64,000 nucleotides of DNA from assembly GCF_900156435.1 (NCBI RefSeq), contig NZ_FTPQ01000001.1, positions 1,178,001 to 1,242,000 of the forward strand, read 5' to 3'. This document shows positions 50,851 through 60,346 of this stretch, one piece after another (within the stretch, counting starts at the first letter, position 1; each line of letters opens with the position of its first letter). The notes under the pieces were generated by a model. It made no database searches. It was not told the DNA's origin and saw only the letters and a list, made by a program, of their open reading frames with translations. The DNA comes from Microbacterium sp. RU1D (GTDB taxonomy: Bacteria > Actinomycetota > Actinomycetes > Actinomycetales > Microbacteriaceae). The translations under genes and the position numbers were made by a program.

Positions 50851-51698
50851 TCGACGCCCACGTCCACCTCTGGGATCCCGCGGTGCTGACCTACCAGTGG
50901 CTCGAGGGGTCGGAGCTGCGGCGCCCGATGCTGCCTGCGGAATTCGACCGCGGGGGCGTAGGGGTCGAGGGCGCGGTCTTCGTACAGGCCGCGGACGGGC
51001 CGTCCGATCCCGTGGTCGAAGCACGGTGGGTCGACGCCCTCGACTGGCCGGAGCTGCTGGCGATCGTGGCGGATGCGGATCTCGGGGCCCGTGCCGTAGA
51101 CCAGCATCTCGAGGCCCTCGCGGCGATTCCCCGCGTGGCCGGGGTGCGGCATCTGCTGCAGGATCTGACGGTTGACACCTTCCCGACGCTCGCGCCGGGG
51201 CTCGCGGCACTCGCCGCCCGCGGCGGCACGTTCGACGCCTGCCTCCGCCACGCGCAACTGCCGGCGCTGATCGAGCTGCTGCGCGAGGCGCCCGAGCTGA
51301 CCGTCGTGGTCGACCACGTCGCGAAGCCGCCCATGGGTGAGGGCATCGACAGTGCTGCAGGGGCGGCGTGGGCTCGTTCGCTGGCGCTCCTCGCTGAGCG
51401 GCCTCGAACCTTCGTGAAGCTTTCAGGCCTCACCGGCGAAGCGCGAGACACCACGGAGGTGAAGCGCAACGCACCCGCCTTCCTCGCCCACGCCGTCGAG
51501 GTCTTCGGCCCCGAGCGGTCGATGATCGCCAGCGACTGGCCCGTGAGCTCGTACTTCGGCGCCGGCGGGTCGTTCGCTGATTGGGTGGAGATGGTGCGGG
51601 ACGTGGTTCCGGCGGAGGGCTGGGACGAGGTCGCGGAGGGGGCGGTCCGGCGGGCTTACCTGCCGGGCGGCGCGCCGGCGCTCGCGAGAGGCGTGTAG
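50847..51698 (+). CDS. Amidohydrolase-family lactonase (L-fucono-lactonase type)
   Basis: A 283-residue amidohydrolase_2 protein. The metal-binding HxH is at residues 5-7 (DAHVHLWDP), followed by VVVDHVAKPP, FVKLSGL and IASDWPVSS, the usual set for L-fuconolactone/L-rhamnonolactone hydrolases. It would open the lactone made by the aldo/keto reductase, giving the acid for the enolase-type dehydratase. Last gene of the operon; ATGA overlap with the SDR gene. Confidence 0.86.
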   Translation: MIDAHVHLWDPAVLTYQWLEGSELRRPMLPAEFDRGGVGVEGAVFVQAADGPSDPVVEARWVDALDWPELLAIVADADLGARAVDQHLEALAAIPRVAGVRHLLQDLTVDTFPTLAPGLAALAARGGTFDACLRHAQLPALIELLREAPELTVVVDHVAKPPMGEGIDSAAGAAWARSLALLAERPRTFVKLSGLTGEARDTTEVKRNAPAFLAHAVEVFGPERSMIASDWPVSSYFGAGGSFADWVEMVRDVVPAEGWDEVAEGAVRRAYLPGGAPALARGV

Positions 51699-51772
51699 CG
51701 CGCGGGTATGCGATCGCGGTCCCCGTATTCCACGAGGTCGCGTGAGGGGCCGACACACGCCTAAGAGGGGCC

Positions 51773-51803
51773 GTCGAGCGGGGTGTCTCGGACACTCGGT
51801 CGG
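51773..51803. repeat. Partial copy of palindrome family B
   Basis: GTCGAGCGGGGTGTCTCGGA and the following CACTCGGTCG align with the right arm and flank of the repeats at 8071-8239 (…GGGTGTYTTGGACACTCGATCG). The left arm is missing. It lies in the 122-base gap between the convergent lactonase and TetR genes. Confidence 0.5.
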
Positions 51804-51820
51804 GTTCCGCGCGCCCCGCC

Positions 51821-52489
51821 CTACTCCGGCAGGCGTGCCCGAAGCCGCCGCGTCACCTCGGCGGCCGGCATGCGGCGGGGGAAGGCCGCGACGATGAGGT
51901 CGTCGCCTGCGGCGTCGTCGCCGTCGGCGTGCACGCCGTAGCGACGCAGCACGTCGTCGAGCGCGCGACGCAAGACGGATGCCGGAACCCGGGCGCCGCG
52001 CATGAGCCGGCGCAGCACGTGGTTGTGCACGGCCGTGACGAGGGCGGCGAAGCCGACGGCATCCAGCGGGTCGAGGCCAGGGAGGGCCTCGCGGAGGTAT
52101 TCGTCGAAGAGGCGTTCGTAGCGGAACACCGTGACGATCTCGCGGTCGCGCAGGTCGGGGATTTCGCGCACGATCACGTAGCGGCGACGGGCGAGCTCGG
52201 GGTCGGCCGCGAAGTGGCGGAACACCCGCACCGACGCCTCGCACACCGCGGCCCACGGGTCGTCGTGCGGCTGCGACAGCCAGGCGCGCGTCTCGGCGAG
52301 CAGCACCTCGTGGTCGGCGAAGACGACGTCTTCCTTGCCGCCGAACTGCCGGAAGAACGTCGAGCGCGACACGCCCGCCGCCTGCGCGATCTGCTCGACC
52401 GAGGTCTGGTCGTAGCCGTGCTGCACGAAGAGGTCGATGGCGGCGGCGACCACGGCCGTGCGGCTGGGCGGGGCAGGGGCGTCGCTCAC
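51821..52489 (-). CDS. TetR/AcrR family regulator
   Basis: A 222-residue regulator. HTH at about residues 10-56 (TAVVAAAIDLFVQHGYDQTSVEQIAQAAGVSRSTFFRQFGGKEDVVF). The ligand domain continues with HNHVLRRLMRGA and an acidic linker. Starts at GTG 52489. It is divergent from an FAD oxidase gene, with 141 bases between; no clear operator palindrome is seen, so the target is uncertain. Confidence 0.88.
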   Translation of the reverse strand: MSDAPAPPSRTAVVAAAIDLFVQHGYDQTSVEQIAQAAGVSRSTFFRQFGGKEDVVFADHEVLLAETRAWLSQPHDDPWAAVCEASVRVFRHFAADPELARRRYVIVREIPDLRDREIVTVFRYERLFDEYLREALPGLDPLDAVGFAALVTAVHNHVLRRLMRGARVPASVLRRALDDVLRRYGVHADGDDAAGDDLIVAAFPRRMPAAEVTRRLRARLPE

Positions 52490-52630
52490 ACGGGAAGCCT
52501 AGCGGCGGGGCGGCATCCTCCTCGCGCTCGTCGAGCCCGATGGTGCGGCGGAATCCCGGGCCCGTAGTCGATCCCGCGTCGTCGGGCAACCGGATGCCGG
52601 ACCGACACCGCCCGCGGTGGGATGGAACCC

Positions 52631-54115
52631 ATGTCGACCTCTCTCTGGCATCGCGATCCGTCGTCCATCGACGGCACCCCGTTCGAGTCCGGCGCGCGCC
52701 ACGACGTCGTGATCGTCGGCGCCGGCGTCACGGGTCTGTCGACCGCCGTCATGCTGGCCGAGGCCGGCGTCGACGTCGCGGTGGTCGACGCCGGAGCCGT
52801 GGGTGAGGGTGCCACCGGCACCGCGGTCGGCATGGCATCCCTGCTGCAGGGGACGACCCTCGCGTCGCTGCGCAAGCATCACCCGGCCGGGCTCGTGCGG
52901 GCCTACGTCGACGCGAATCGCGCGGGCCTGGACTGGCTGGCCGAGCGCGCCGCCGACGCCGCCGACCGCCGCACCGCCTTCACGTTCGGGCGGGGGATCG
53001 CCGCCGATCCCGCCCTCGACGCCGTACGCGACGCGGCACGGGAGGCCGGTCTCACCCTGCGCGAAGACGCTCCCGCCGATCTCGGCGGCCGCACCCCGGT
53101 GCGCGCCCTCGCTCTCGACGATCAGCTGGCCCTGGACCCCGTGATGCTGGCACGAACGCTCGCTCGCACCGCGGTGGACGTGGGTGCGACCCTGCACACC
53201 GGCGTGCGCGTCACCGACGTGCACGCGCTCCCGACCGGTCGCATCGAGACCGATCACGGCGCCCTCTTCGGCGACACGGTGGTGCTGGCGACCGGAACCC
53301 CCATCACCCGCCGTGGCCTGTACGACCTCAAGACCCGCGCCCTGCGGTCGTGGGCGATCGCTTTCGAGCTCGAGGGGGATGCCGAGGCCCCCGGCGGCAT
53401 GTGGAGCGAGGTCGGCGCCGACGGACGCAGCGTGCTGGCGGCGCCACCGTCGCTCGGGCGTCCCGCGCTCATCGTGACCGGGGCGCGGCATCCGGTCGGG
53501 TCGGCGTCGTCGGAGGTCGCGCTCGCCGAGGGGCTCGCCGCGTGGGCGCGCCGCTCGCTCCCCGTGGGCGCCGAGATCGCCCGCTGGTCGGGGCAGGACT
53601 ACCAGTCGCACAACCTCGTGCCGTTCGTGGGAGGGATGCCGCGCGGCCTCGGCCGCCTGCGCTTCGCCACCGGCTACGCGGGGTGGGGGCTCACGAACGC
53701 CCCGGCGGCGGCGATGCGGCTGACCGCCGAGATCCGCGGTGTCTCGCGCAGCGACCGTCCCGAGTGGATGCGGACGATCGGCACGCGGCTCACGGTGCCC
53801 GCCGACCTCGGCCGGGGGATCGGGGAGGCCGCACGGCGTGCTCGCGTCGCCGCGTCGGCACTCGCCGGGGCCGTTCCCGCACCGACGAAGAGGCCCGCCG
53901 AGGGCGCCGGACTCGTGGCCCGTCAGGGGCTGCGCACCGCCGCCGTGTCGACGATCGACGGGCGCACGCGCGCCGTCACCGCGCCGGCTCCGCTGACGTG
54001 GAACGACGCCGAACGCACGTGGGACAGCCCGGTCGACGGGTCACGTTACGCGCCCGACGGCACGCGGGTGGAGGGTGCCGCGTCGGCCGATCTGGGCGCG
54101 TCCGTTCGCGGCTGA
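52631..54115 (+). CDS. FAD-dependent oxidase with cysteine-less Rieske-like tail
   Basis: A 494-residue protein. The DAO-type FAD domain opens with HDVVIVGAGVTGLSTAVMLAEAGVDVAVVDAG (about residues 24-55) and includes GQDYQSHNLVPFVGGMPRG and RFATGYAGWGLTNAPAAAMRL. The C-terminal 50 residues (PLTWNDAERTWDSPVDGSRYAPDGTRVEGAA) follow the Rieske [2Fe-2S] fold of related enzymes, but both CxH and CxxH ligand pairs are gone, so no cluster can bind. The ATG at 52631 is preferred because GGTGGGA lies about 8 bases upstream; an ATG three codons earlier is possible. Confidence 0.85.
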   Translation: MSTSLWHRDPSSIDGTPFESGARHDVVIVGAGVTGLSTAVMLAEAGVDVAVVDAGAVGEGATGTAVGMASLLQGTTLASLRKHHPAGLVRAYVDANRAGLDWLAERAADAADRRTAFTFGRGIAADPALDAVRDAAREAGLTLREDAPADLGGRTPVRALALDDQLALDPVMLARTLARTAVDVGATLHTGVRVTDVHALPTGRIETDHGALFGDTVVLATGTPITRRGLYDLKTRALRSWAIAFELEGDAEAPGGMWSEVGADGRSVLAAPPSLGRPALIVTGARHPVGSASSEVALAEGLAAWARRSLPVGAEIARWSGQDYQSHNLVPFVGGMPRGLGRLRFATGYAGWGLTNAPAAAMRLTAEIRGVSRSDRPEWMRTIGTRLTVPADLGRGIGEAARRARVAASALAGAVPAPTKRPAEGAGLVARQGLRTAAVSTIDGRTRAVTAPAPLTWNDAERTWDSPVDGSRYAPDGTRVEGAASADLGASVRG

Positions 54116-54213
54116 AGACGATTCTGGGCGAGCACGACTCCGGCGAATCGGTCGTTCGTACGCGGGATCGACCCGTTCGGCCGCCGTCTGCAGGAGTTGT
54201 GCCGACGCGGCGG

Positions 54214-54846
54214 TCAGCTCTTCGCGCCGGTGAGCGCGAGCGCGCCGCCGAGGCCGATCATCATGACGCCGCCGGTTCCCGACAGCGCCGAGAGGCGCTT
54301 CGGTGAGCGGGCGAACCACGTGCGGGCGGTGCCGGCGGCCAGGGCCCAGGTGCTGTCGCAGATGAGCGCGAGCACCTGGAAGATGAGGCCGAGCACGAGC
54401 AGTTGCGACCACACCGCTCCCGCGTGCGGGTCGACGAATTGCGGCAGCACGGCGACGAAGAACGCGATGGTCTTCGGGTTGGTCACGCCGACGACGAAGC
54501 CCTGCCGCAGCAGCGTCCACCGTGATCGCGCAGCCGGGCGGACCGCCGACAGGTGCGCGTGGCGATGGCGGATGGCCTGGATGCCGAGCCACACGAGGTA
54601 GATCGCGCCCACGATCTTCAGCACGGTGAAGGCCACGATCGAAGAGGCGACGATCGCGCCGACCCCGAAAGCCGTCGCCAGGATCGCCGGGATGTTGCCG
54701 ATCGCGTTGCCGACGACGCTGAGCACGCCCGCGCGGCGGCCGAGGGCGATGGACCGACCGATCACGAACAGCACACCCGGCCCCGGGATGACGATGAGCA
54801 CGAGCGACGCCAGGACGAACGCGGGCAGGGTGGCGAGCGGAGGCAC
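54214..54846 (-). CDS. LysE/RhtB-family exporter
   Basis: A 210-residue, six-helix amino-acid exporter. The N-terminal PGPGVLFVIGRSIALGRRAGVLSVVGNAIGN and FVVGVTNPKTIAFFVAVLPQFV are the RhtB signatures. The substrate is unknown (homoserine/threonine or leucine types). The GTG at 54846 starts just before the first helix; the frame stays open far upstream without looking coding. A large hairpin lies 75 bases upstream. Confidence 0.88.
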   Translation of the reverse strand: MPPLATLPAFVLASLVLIVIPGPGVLFVIGRSIALGRRAGVLSVVGNAIGNIPAILATAFGVGAIVASSIVAFTVLKIVGAIYLVWLGIQAIRHRHAHLSAVRPAARSRWTLLRQGFVVGVTNPKTIAFFVAVLPQFVDPHAGAVWSQLLVLGLIFQVLALICDSTWALAAGTARTWFARSPKRLSALSGTGGVMMIGLGGALALTGAKS

Positions 54847-54920
54847 GCGTGAAGCGTACTGCTCCTGCGCATCGCGGACGTGGCATCCCCACCTCTCGCC
54901 CGCGCCCGCGCCCGCGGGAG

Positions 54921-54987
54921 GCGCGTGAGGAGTCAAGAACTGTCGCTTCCGCGGTCGCCAGGCGACAATTCCTGACCCCTCACGCGC
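54921..54987. repeat. Long inverted repeat between nitrate operon and lysE
   Basis: Arms of 26 bases (54921-54946 and 54962-54987) are complementary at 23 positions across a 15-base loop: GCGCGTGAGGAGTCAAGAAC… and its near-complement ending CCCCTCACGCGC. It lies 20 bases after the nitrate operon stop, so it could end that transcript. The length and imperfect pairing also suit a dispersed palindromic element. Confidence 0.75.
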
Positions 54988-55007
54988 GGAGCACGCGCGG
55001 GCGCGCA

Positions 55008-56585
55008 CTACGCCGGCACGGACTCGCGCGCCAGCAGCTCGGTGATCCGGCCGACGCAGCCGCCGCAGCCGGTGCCGGCGCGGGTCATGGCCTTCACGCA
55101 CCCCACCGTCGGCTCCCCGGCGGCGGCGGCCTCGCGGATCGCCCCCGCGCTCACGCCGTTGCACCAGCACACGGTCGCGTCGGCCGCGAAAGGGTCGGCG
55201 ACCGCGGCCATGCCGGCGTCGGGCGCGTCGAGCCGCAGGAGCGAGGACCGATCCGCGGGGAGTTCCGATCCCCGCTCGAACAGCAGTGTGAGTTCGGCGC
55301 CGGTGCGCGGCATCCCGACGGCGACGAAACCGGTGAGCACTCCCTCGACGGTGACGAGCTTGACGTAGGCGCCGCGGGCCGGATCGGCCCAGATCGTGAC
55401 CTGGGGGCCGTGGCATCCGGGGGCGTGCGCGAAGGGGTCGGCGTCGACGGCGCCACCGGCGACCACGTCGATGCCCTCGGCCTTGAGCATGACGACGCCC
55501 GGGCGCTCCGCGGCGATGGCGGCGGGGCCTCCGTCGGCTGCACGCACCCGCGCGGCGGGGGCGGTGGATGCCGCGACCTCGGCCTCGCGACTCAGCAGCC
55601 CCGCGAGGCGATCGGCCTGTCGCCACCCCGGTCCGATGAGGCCGCTCGGACCTCCCGCGACGCGTCCGTCGGGTGCCGCATCCGCAGGGTCGGCGACGTG
55701 GGCGCAGTCGCCGATGGCGAAGACGTTCGGGTCGGTCCACGAGCGCGAGGCGCCGTCGACGAGCACGCCCGCTGAGACGGCGAGCCCCGCCATCGCGGCG
55801 ATCTCGGTGCGCGCGCCCACCCCGCACGACAGCACGAGCAGGTCGCCGGAAAGCACGCGTCCGTCGGCGCAGACCAGGCCGTCGAACCACGCCTGGCCGT
55901 GGTCGTCGTAGCGGTGCACGATGCTCTCGGCCCGCGCGTGGTGCATCATCTCGACGCCCGCGGCGACGGCGGCGGCGGCGAGCACGCGCCCGCCGTTCTC
56001 GTCGAGCGTGCGGTTCATCGGGGCGGCGGAGTGGTACGCCACCACCACCTCGGCGCCCGCCTCGGCCGCAGCGAGGGCGAGTTCCATACCCAGAACGCCC
56101 GCGCCGAGGACGACGATCCGCCGACCGGCCGTGACCGCCGCGCGCACCACCTCGGCGTCGGCGAGATCGCGCAGCGCGACCACCCCGCGCGGCAGATCCC
56201 CCTCGACACCCGAAGAACGCGGCACCCCACCCAGCGTCGGCACGTTCGCGCGCGCCCCCGTCGCCAGCACGAGTCGCTCGTAGGGCAGACGGATGCCATC
56301 CGCCAGGCGCACCGAGCGCAGCGCGCGGTCGACGCCGGCCACGGCGGTGCCGAGCACGAACCGCACCCCCGCGTCCTCGGCGACGCGCCGGTCGCCGAGG
56401 TCGAGCCCGACGCGGTCCATGCGCCCGACGGCATACTCGGCGATCAGCACGCGGTTGTAGGCGTCGTGCGGTTCGGCGCCGACGACCGTCAGGTCGATGG
56501 AGCCGTTGCGCACCGCGGGCAGCAGCCCCTCGACGAGCCGTGCTCCGACGGGTCCGTATCCGATCAGAACCACCCGCTCAGGCAT
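55008..56585 (-). CDS. FAD/[2Fe-2S] electron-transfer subunit of assimilatory nitrate reductase
   Basis: A 525-residue protein. A pyridine-nucleotide-disulphide-oxidoreductase domain (VVLIGYGPVGARLVEGL, VVLGAGVLGMELALAAAEAG, VFAIGDCAHV) is followed by a C-terminal BFD-type [2Fe-2S] domain with Cys473, 475, 507 and 510 (CWC … CGGC). No sirohaem/[4Fe-4S] nitrite reductase domain is present, so it is not NirB. It resembles NasB, passing NAD(P)H electrons to the nitrate reductase gene it overlaps by 8 bases. The ATG at 56585 starts the Rossmann fold. Confidence 0.88.
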   Translation of the reverse strand: MPERVVLIGYGPVGARLVEGLLPAVRNGSIDLTVVGAEPHDAYNRVLIAEYAVGRMDRVGLDLGDRRVAEDAGVRFVLGTAVAGVDRALRSVRLADGIRLPYERLVLATGARANVPTLGGVPRSSGVEGDLPRGVVALRDLADAEVVRAAVTAGRRIVVLGAGVLGMELALAAAEAGAEVVVAYHSAAPMNRTLDENGGRVLAAAAVAAGVEMMHHARAESIVHRYDDHGQAWFDGLVCADGRVLSGDLLVLSCGVGARTEIAAMAGLAVSAGVLVDGASRSWTDPNVFAIGDCAHVADPADAAPDGRVAGGPSGLIGPGWRQADRLAGLLSREAEVAASTAPAARVRAADGGPAAIAAERPGVVMLKAEGIDVVAGGAVDADPFAHAPGCHGPQVTIWADPARGAYVKLVTVEGVLTGFVAVGMPRTGAELTLLFERGSELPADRSSLLRLDAPDAGMAAVADPFAADATVCWCNGVSAGAIREAAAAGEPTVGCVKAMTRAGTGCGGCVGRITELLARESVPA

Positions 56586-58668
56586 GCGCGCCCTCCTCGA
56601 TCGACAGGCGCACGCGCGTGCGCTTGAACTCCGGCATCGCCGAGGTGGGATCGACCACGGCCTCGGTGAGCCGGTTGGCGCACTCGTCACCCGCGTAGTG
56701 GAAGGGCAGGAAGACGGTGTCGTGGCGGATGTCGGAGGTCACCGTCGCCCGCGCCCGCACGGTTCCGCGCTCGTTCGACACGGCGACGAGCTCCCCTTCC
56801 CGGATGCCGAGGCTCGACGCCGTCGCCGGATGGATCTCGAGCCGCGCCTCCGGGCGGGCCGCGTTGAGCTCGCCGACGCGACGGGTCTGCGTGCCGGACT
56901 GGTACTGCTGCAGGTACCGGCCGGTGACGAGGGTCAGCTCACCGCTGCGGTCGCTGGGCGTCGGGGGAGTGGCATCCACCGGCACGAGACGGGCGCGGCC
57001 GTCGGCGTGAGCGAAACGCTCGGTGAACGGACGCGGCGTGCTCGCCGTGCGATACGGCCAATACGCCTCGACGCCGGTGTCGAGCAGGGCGTGCGAGAGG
57101 CCGGAGTAGTCGGCGATGCCGCCCTCCGACGCGCGGGCGAGCTCGTCGAACACCTCGCTCGCATCGGTCGGCCAGGTGGATGCCGCGCCCACGCGCCGCG
57201 CGATCTGGGCGAGGATCCACAACTCGCTGCGGGCGCCGTCGGGCGGGGTCACGGCGCGGCGGCGGCGGATCACCCGACCCTCGAGCGAGGTCATCGTGCC
57301 CTCCTCTTCGGCCCACTGCAGAACGGGCAGCACGATGTCGGCGAGCTCCGCGGTCTCGCTGAGGAAGAAGTCGCAGACGATGAGGGTGTCGAGGGCTGCG
57401 AGCCGCGAACGCACGGCGTCCACGTCGGGAGCCGAGACGACGACGTTCGAGCCCGCGACCAGCAGCGTCTTCACCGGCCCACCCAGTTCGCCGAGCAGCG
57501 CGGTCGCGGGGATGCCGGCATCCGGCAGGTCATCGGCATCCACGCCCCACACCCCGGCGACATGGCGGCGGGCTTCGGGGTCGCGGATGGAGCGGTAGCC
57601 GGGCAGCTGGTCGGCCTTCTGGCCGTGTTCGCGGCCGCCCTGGCCGTTGCCCTGTCCGGTGAGGGTGCCGTAGCCCGAGCCGTCGCGGCCGACGAGACCG
57701 AGCACGAGAGCGAGGTTGATCGCGGCGGTCGCGGTGGCGGTGCCGTCGACGTGCTGTTCGACGCCGCGTCCGGTGAGGATGTACGCGCGTCCGGCGGCGA
57801 GGCGGCGAGCGGTCGCCCGCAGCAGCGCGACCGGAACGCCGGTGGTCGCCGACGTGCGCTCGGGCCACCACGCCGAGACCGACCGTCGCACGGCGTCGAA
57901 GCCGGTCGTGCGTTCCTCTATATAGGTGCGGTCGACGAGGCCCTCGGCGATGACGACGTGCGTGAGCCCCAGCAGCAGCGGCAGGTCGGTGCCCGGCGCG
58001 GGCTGCAGGTGGGTGCCGGCGCCGTCCTCGGTGAGGCGCGCGGTGGCCGAGTGGCGCGGGTCGACGACGATGAGGCCGCCCGCGGCGCGAGCTCCGGCCA
58101 GGTGGGCGAGGAATGGCGGCATGGTCGCGGCGACGTTCGAGCCGAGCAGCAGGATCGTCTGGGCGTCGTCGAGGTCGGCGACGGGGAAGGGCAGGCCGCG
58201 GTCCATGCCGAATGCCCGGTTGGATGCCGCCGCCGCCGACGACATGCAGAACCGGCCGTTGTAGTCGATGCGCGAGGTGCCGAGGGCGACGCGGGCGAAC
58301 TTGCCGAGCTGGTAGGCCTTCTCGTTGGTGAGTCCGCCGCCGCCGAAGATGGCGTTGGCGTCGGGTCCGTGGTCTTGCCGCGTCGACCGGAAAGCCTCGG
58401 CGACCCGGTCGAGCGCGTGGTCCCAGGTGGTCTCGGCGAGGGTTCCGTCGGATCGCCGGACCAGTGGCATCCGGAGCCGGTGGGGGGATGCCAGGAGCTC
58501 CGCCGACGTCCAGCCCTTGGCGCAGAGGCCTCCCCGGTTGGTGGGGAAGTCGCGGCCGGTGACCGCCGACTCTCCGCCGTTCGTGACGGGGTCGTGCAGG
58601 ACGGTCATCGCGCACTGCAGCGCGCAGTAGGGGCAGTGGGTGTCGGCGGAGCTCATGGGGTGGTGCAT
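56578..58668 (-). CDS. nasA: Assimilatory nitrate reductase catalytic subunit (molybdopterin)
   Basis: A 696-residue bis-MGD oxidoreductase. The N-terminal [4Fe-4S] motif is CPYCALQC … GLCAKGW (Cys12, 15, 19, 49; Lys51 follows). [17 protein letters not shown] holds the probable Mo-ligand cysteine region, and the C-terminal molydopterin-binding barrel is seen in [18 protein letters not shown]. No Tat signal is present, so it acts in the cytoplasm, as assimilatory enzymes do. The ATG at 58668 shares a base with the transporter's stop (TGATG); a second ATG lies four codons on. Confidence 0.92.
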   Translation of the reverse strand: MHHPMSSADTHCPYCALQCAMTVLHDPVTNGGESAVTGRDFPTNRGGLCAKGWTSAELLASPHRLRMPLVRRSDGTLAETTWDHALDRVAEAFRSTRQDHGPDANAIFGGGGLTNEKAYQLGKFARVALGTSRIDYNGRFCMSSAAAASNRAFGMDRGLPFPVADLDDAQTILLLGSNVAATMPPFLAHLAGARAAGGLIVVDPRHSATARLTEDGAGTHLQPAPGTDLPLLLGLTHVVIAEGLVDRTYIEERTTGFDAVRRSVSAWWPERTSATTGVPVALLRATARRLAAGRAYILTGRGVEQHVDGTATATAAINLALVLGLVGRDGSGYGTLTGQGNGQGGREHGQKADQLPGYRSIRDPEARRHVAGVWGVDADDLPDAGIPATALLGELGGPVKTLLVAGSNVVVSAPDVDAVRSRLAALDTLIVCDFFLSETAELADIVLPVLQWAEEEGTMTSLEGRVIRRRRAVTPPDGARSELWILAQIARRVGAASTWPTDASEVFDELARASEGGIADYSGLSHALLDTGVEAYWPYRTASTPRPFTERFAHADGRARLVPVDATPPTPSDRSGELTLVTGRYLQQYQSGTQTRRVGELNAARPEARLEIHPATASSLGIREGELVAVSNERGTVRARATVTSDIRHDTVFLPFHYAGDECANRLTEAVVDPTSAMPEFKRTRVRLSIEEGAHA

Positions 58669-60092
58669 CAGATGCGGGTGCCGGTCTTCTTCGACATCGT
58701 CAGGTAGACGCCGCCGACGAGGACGAGGAACGCCACGTACGCGAGGGCGAACCAGCCGAGGGCGGGGGTGTATGAGCCGAACGTCGTCTTGGAGAAGCCG
58801 AGCAGCTGCGGGATGAAGAAGCCGCCGTACGCGCCGATCGCCGAGATGAGGCCGAGGGCCGCGGCGGCCTTGCGCTGTGCGCCGATGCCGCCGTTGGCCT
58901 TGAGGGCGAAGATCGTCGGGATCATGCGGTACGTCGACCCGTTGCCCATGCCCGCGGCGGCGAAGAGCACCAGGAAGCAGAGCAGGAAGACCGCGAAGTT
59001 CTGCATCGGCAGGGTCAGGATGACACCCAGGATGCCGAGACCCATGACCGTGAAAGCGCCCATCGTAATGACGGTGCCGCCGAAGCGGTCGGCGAGCTTG
59101 CCGCCGTAGGGGCGGGCGAGCGAGCCGACGAGAGCGCCGAGGAAGGCGAGGGTGACGGTCGCGGTGCCGATCGTAAAGCCTTTGAAGTCGGGGAACGTGT
59201 CGGCCAGCAGCTTCGGGAAGACGCCCGCGAAGCCGATGAACGAACCGAACGTGCCGATGTAGAGCACGGCCATGACCCACAGGTGCGGCTCTTTGAGGGC
59301 GGCGAGGGATGCCGTCATGTCGGCCTTGGCGCTGGAGAGGTTGTCCATGCGCAGGTACGCGCCGACCATCGCGACGATGATGAGCGGCACCCAGATGAGG
59401 CCCGCGAGCGGCAGGTTGAGGGTGGCGGCGGCGCCGACGGTGATGACGATCGGGACGACGAACTGGGCGACTGAGGCGCCGAGGTTGCCGCCGGCGGCGT
59501 TGAGTCCGAGCGCATAGCCCTTCTGCGCGGCGGGGTAGAAGAACGTGATGTTCGCCATGGAGCTGGCGAAGTTGCCGCCCCCGAAACCGGCGAATGCGGC
59601 GATGAGCAGCAGGAGGCCGAAGGGGGTCGCGGGGTTCGACACCGCGATCGCGAGGCCGATGCTCGGGATGAGCAGCAGGCCGGCGGAGACGATCGTCCAG
59701 TTGCGGCCGCCGAAGCGCGGAACCATGAACGTGTAGGGAATGCGCAGCGTCGCCCCGACAAGGCTCGGCATCGAGATCAGCCAGAAGATCTCACCCGTCG
59801 AGAGCTGGAAGCCGGCCGCGGGCAGCGAGACGACGACGACCGACCACAGCTGCCAGACGACGAACCCGAGGAACTCGGCGAAGATCGACCACCGCAGGTT
59901 GCGGGAGGCGATGGCCTTGCCTTCGTTGGCCCACTGCGTGGCGTTCTCGGGGTTCCAGTTGTCGATCCAGCGGCCGGGGCGGTGGGCGAGCTGTGCTGCG
60001 GCTTCCGCGCTTGCAGCTTCTGCGCTCGCCGCTTCGGCTCGGGTGGTGGGCTGGGCCGGGGCGGTTTCGGGGCGCGGGTCGGTGACGGTCAC
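58668..60092 (-). CDS. narK: Nitrate/nitrite MFS transporter (NarK/NasA type)
   Basis: A 474-residue, 12-helix transporter of the nitrate-nitrite porter family. The signature regions are [37 protein letters not shown] and [16 protein letters not shown] short Ala/Glu repeat ([14 protein letters not shown]) precedes the first helix. The GTG at 60092 was chosen because GGAGGACCCC lies directly upstream. First gene of the nitrate operon, with a GlnR-like box 112-170 bases before it. Confidence 0.92.
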   Translation of the reverse strand: MTVTDPRPETAPAQPTTRAEAASAEAASAEAAAQLAHRPGRWIDNWNPENATQWANEGKAIASRNLRWSIFAEFLGFVVWQLWSVVVVSLPAAGFQLSTGEIFWLISMPSLVGATLRIPYTFMVPRFGGRNWTIVSAGLLLIPSIGLAIAVSNPATPFGLLLLIAAFAGFGGGNFASSMANITFFYPAAQKGYALGLNAAGGNLGASVAQFVVPIVITVGAAATLNLPLAGLIWVPLIIVAMVGAYLRMDNLSSAKADMTASLAALKEPHLWVMAVLYIGTFGSFIGFAGVFPKLLADTFPDFKGFTIGTATVTLAFLGALVGSLARPYGGKLADRFGGTVITMGAFTVMGLGILGVILTLPMQNFAVFLLCFLVLFAAAGMGNGSTYRMIPTIFALKANGGIGAQRKAAAALGLISAIGAYGGFFIPQLLGFSKTTFGSYTPALGWFALAYVAFLVLVGGVYLTMSKKTGTRI

Positions 60093-60203
60093 GGGGTCCT
60101 CCGGTGGGCGATGCGGGGGAGGTGCAGCGCCTCGCATGGGCGGGGCGTGCCGTCAGCGTAGGGAGGGGGGATTACCCGGGACCGCGTCGGGAGGGGCGGG
60201 GAG

Positions 60204-60263
60204 GTAACGGTTGTCTCACCCGGGGAGGAGGTGGGGGAGAGGGGGAGTTTACGTGGGCGTTAC
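60204..60263 (-). promoter_or_regulatory. GlnR-like boxes upstream of narK
   Basis: On the coding strand, GTAAC-GCCCAC-GTAAAC (60263-60247) fits the actinobacterial GlnR pattern GTNAC-N6-GNAAC. A weaker pair, GTGAG-ACAACC-GTTAC, lies at 60219-60204, about four helical turns further on. The rest of the 254-base gap shows no gene. Nitrogen control of the nitrate operon is inferred. Confidence 0.6.
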
Positions 60264-60346
60264 ACGGGAAGGATCGCGGATGGCATCGTGGTAGCTGACC
60301 ACGAACGACACGATCGCGGTGGGACAGACATCCCCACCAGGAGACC

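Noticed and set aside
55008..56585. Assimilatory nitrite reductase NirB
   Set aside because: The FAD and BFD domains are present, but the sirohaem/[4Fe-4S] ferrodoxin-type reductase domain is missing and the protein is too short.
56497..58707. A 736-codon open frame on the plus strand opposite the nitrate reductase
   Set aside because: It mirrors the real molybdopterin enzyme and encodes only His/Arg/Gly/Val-rich text.
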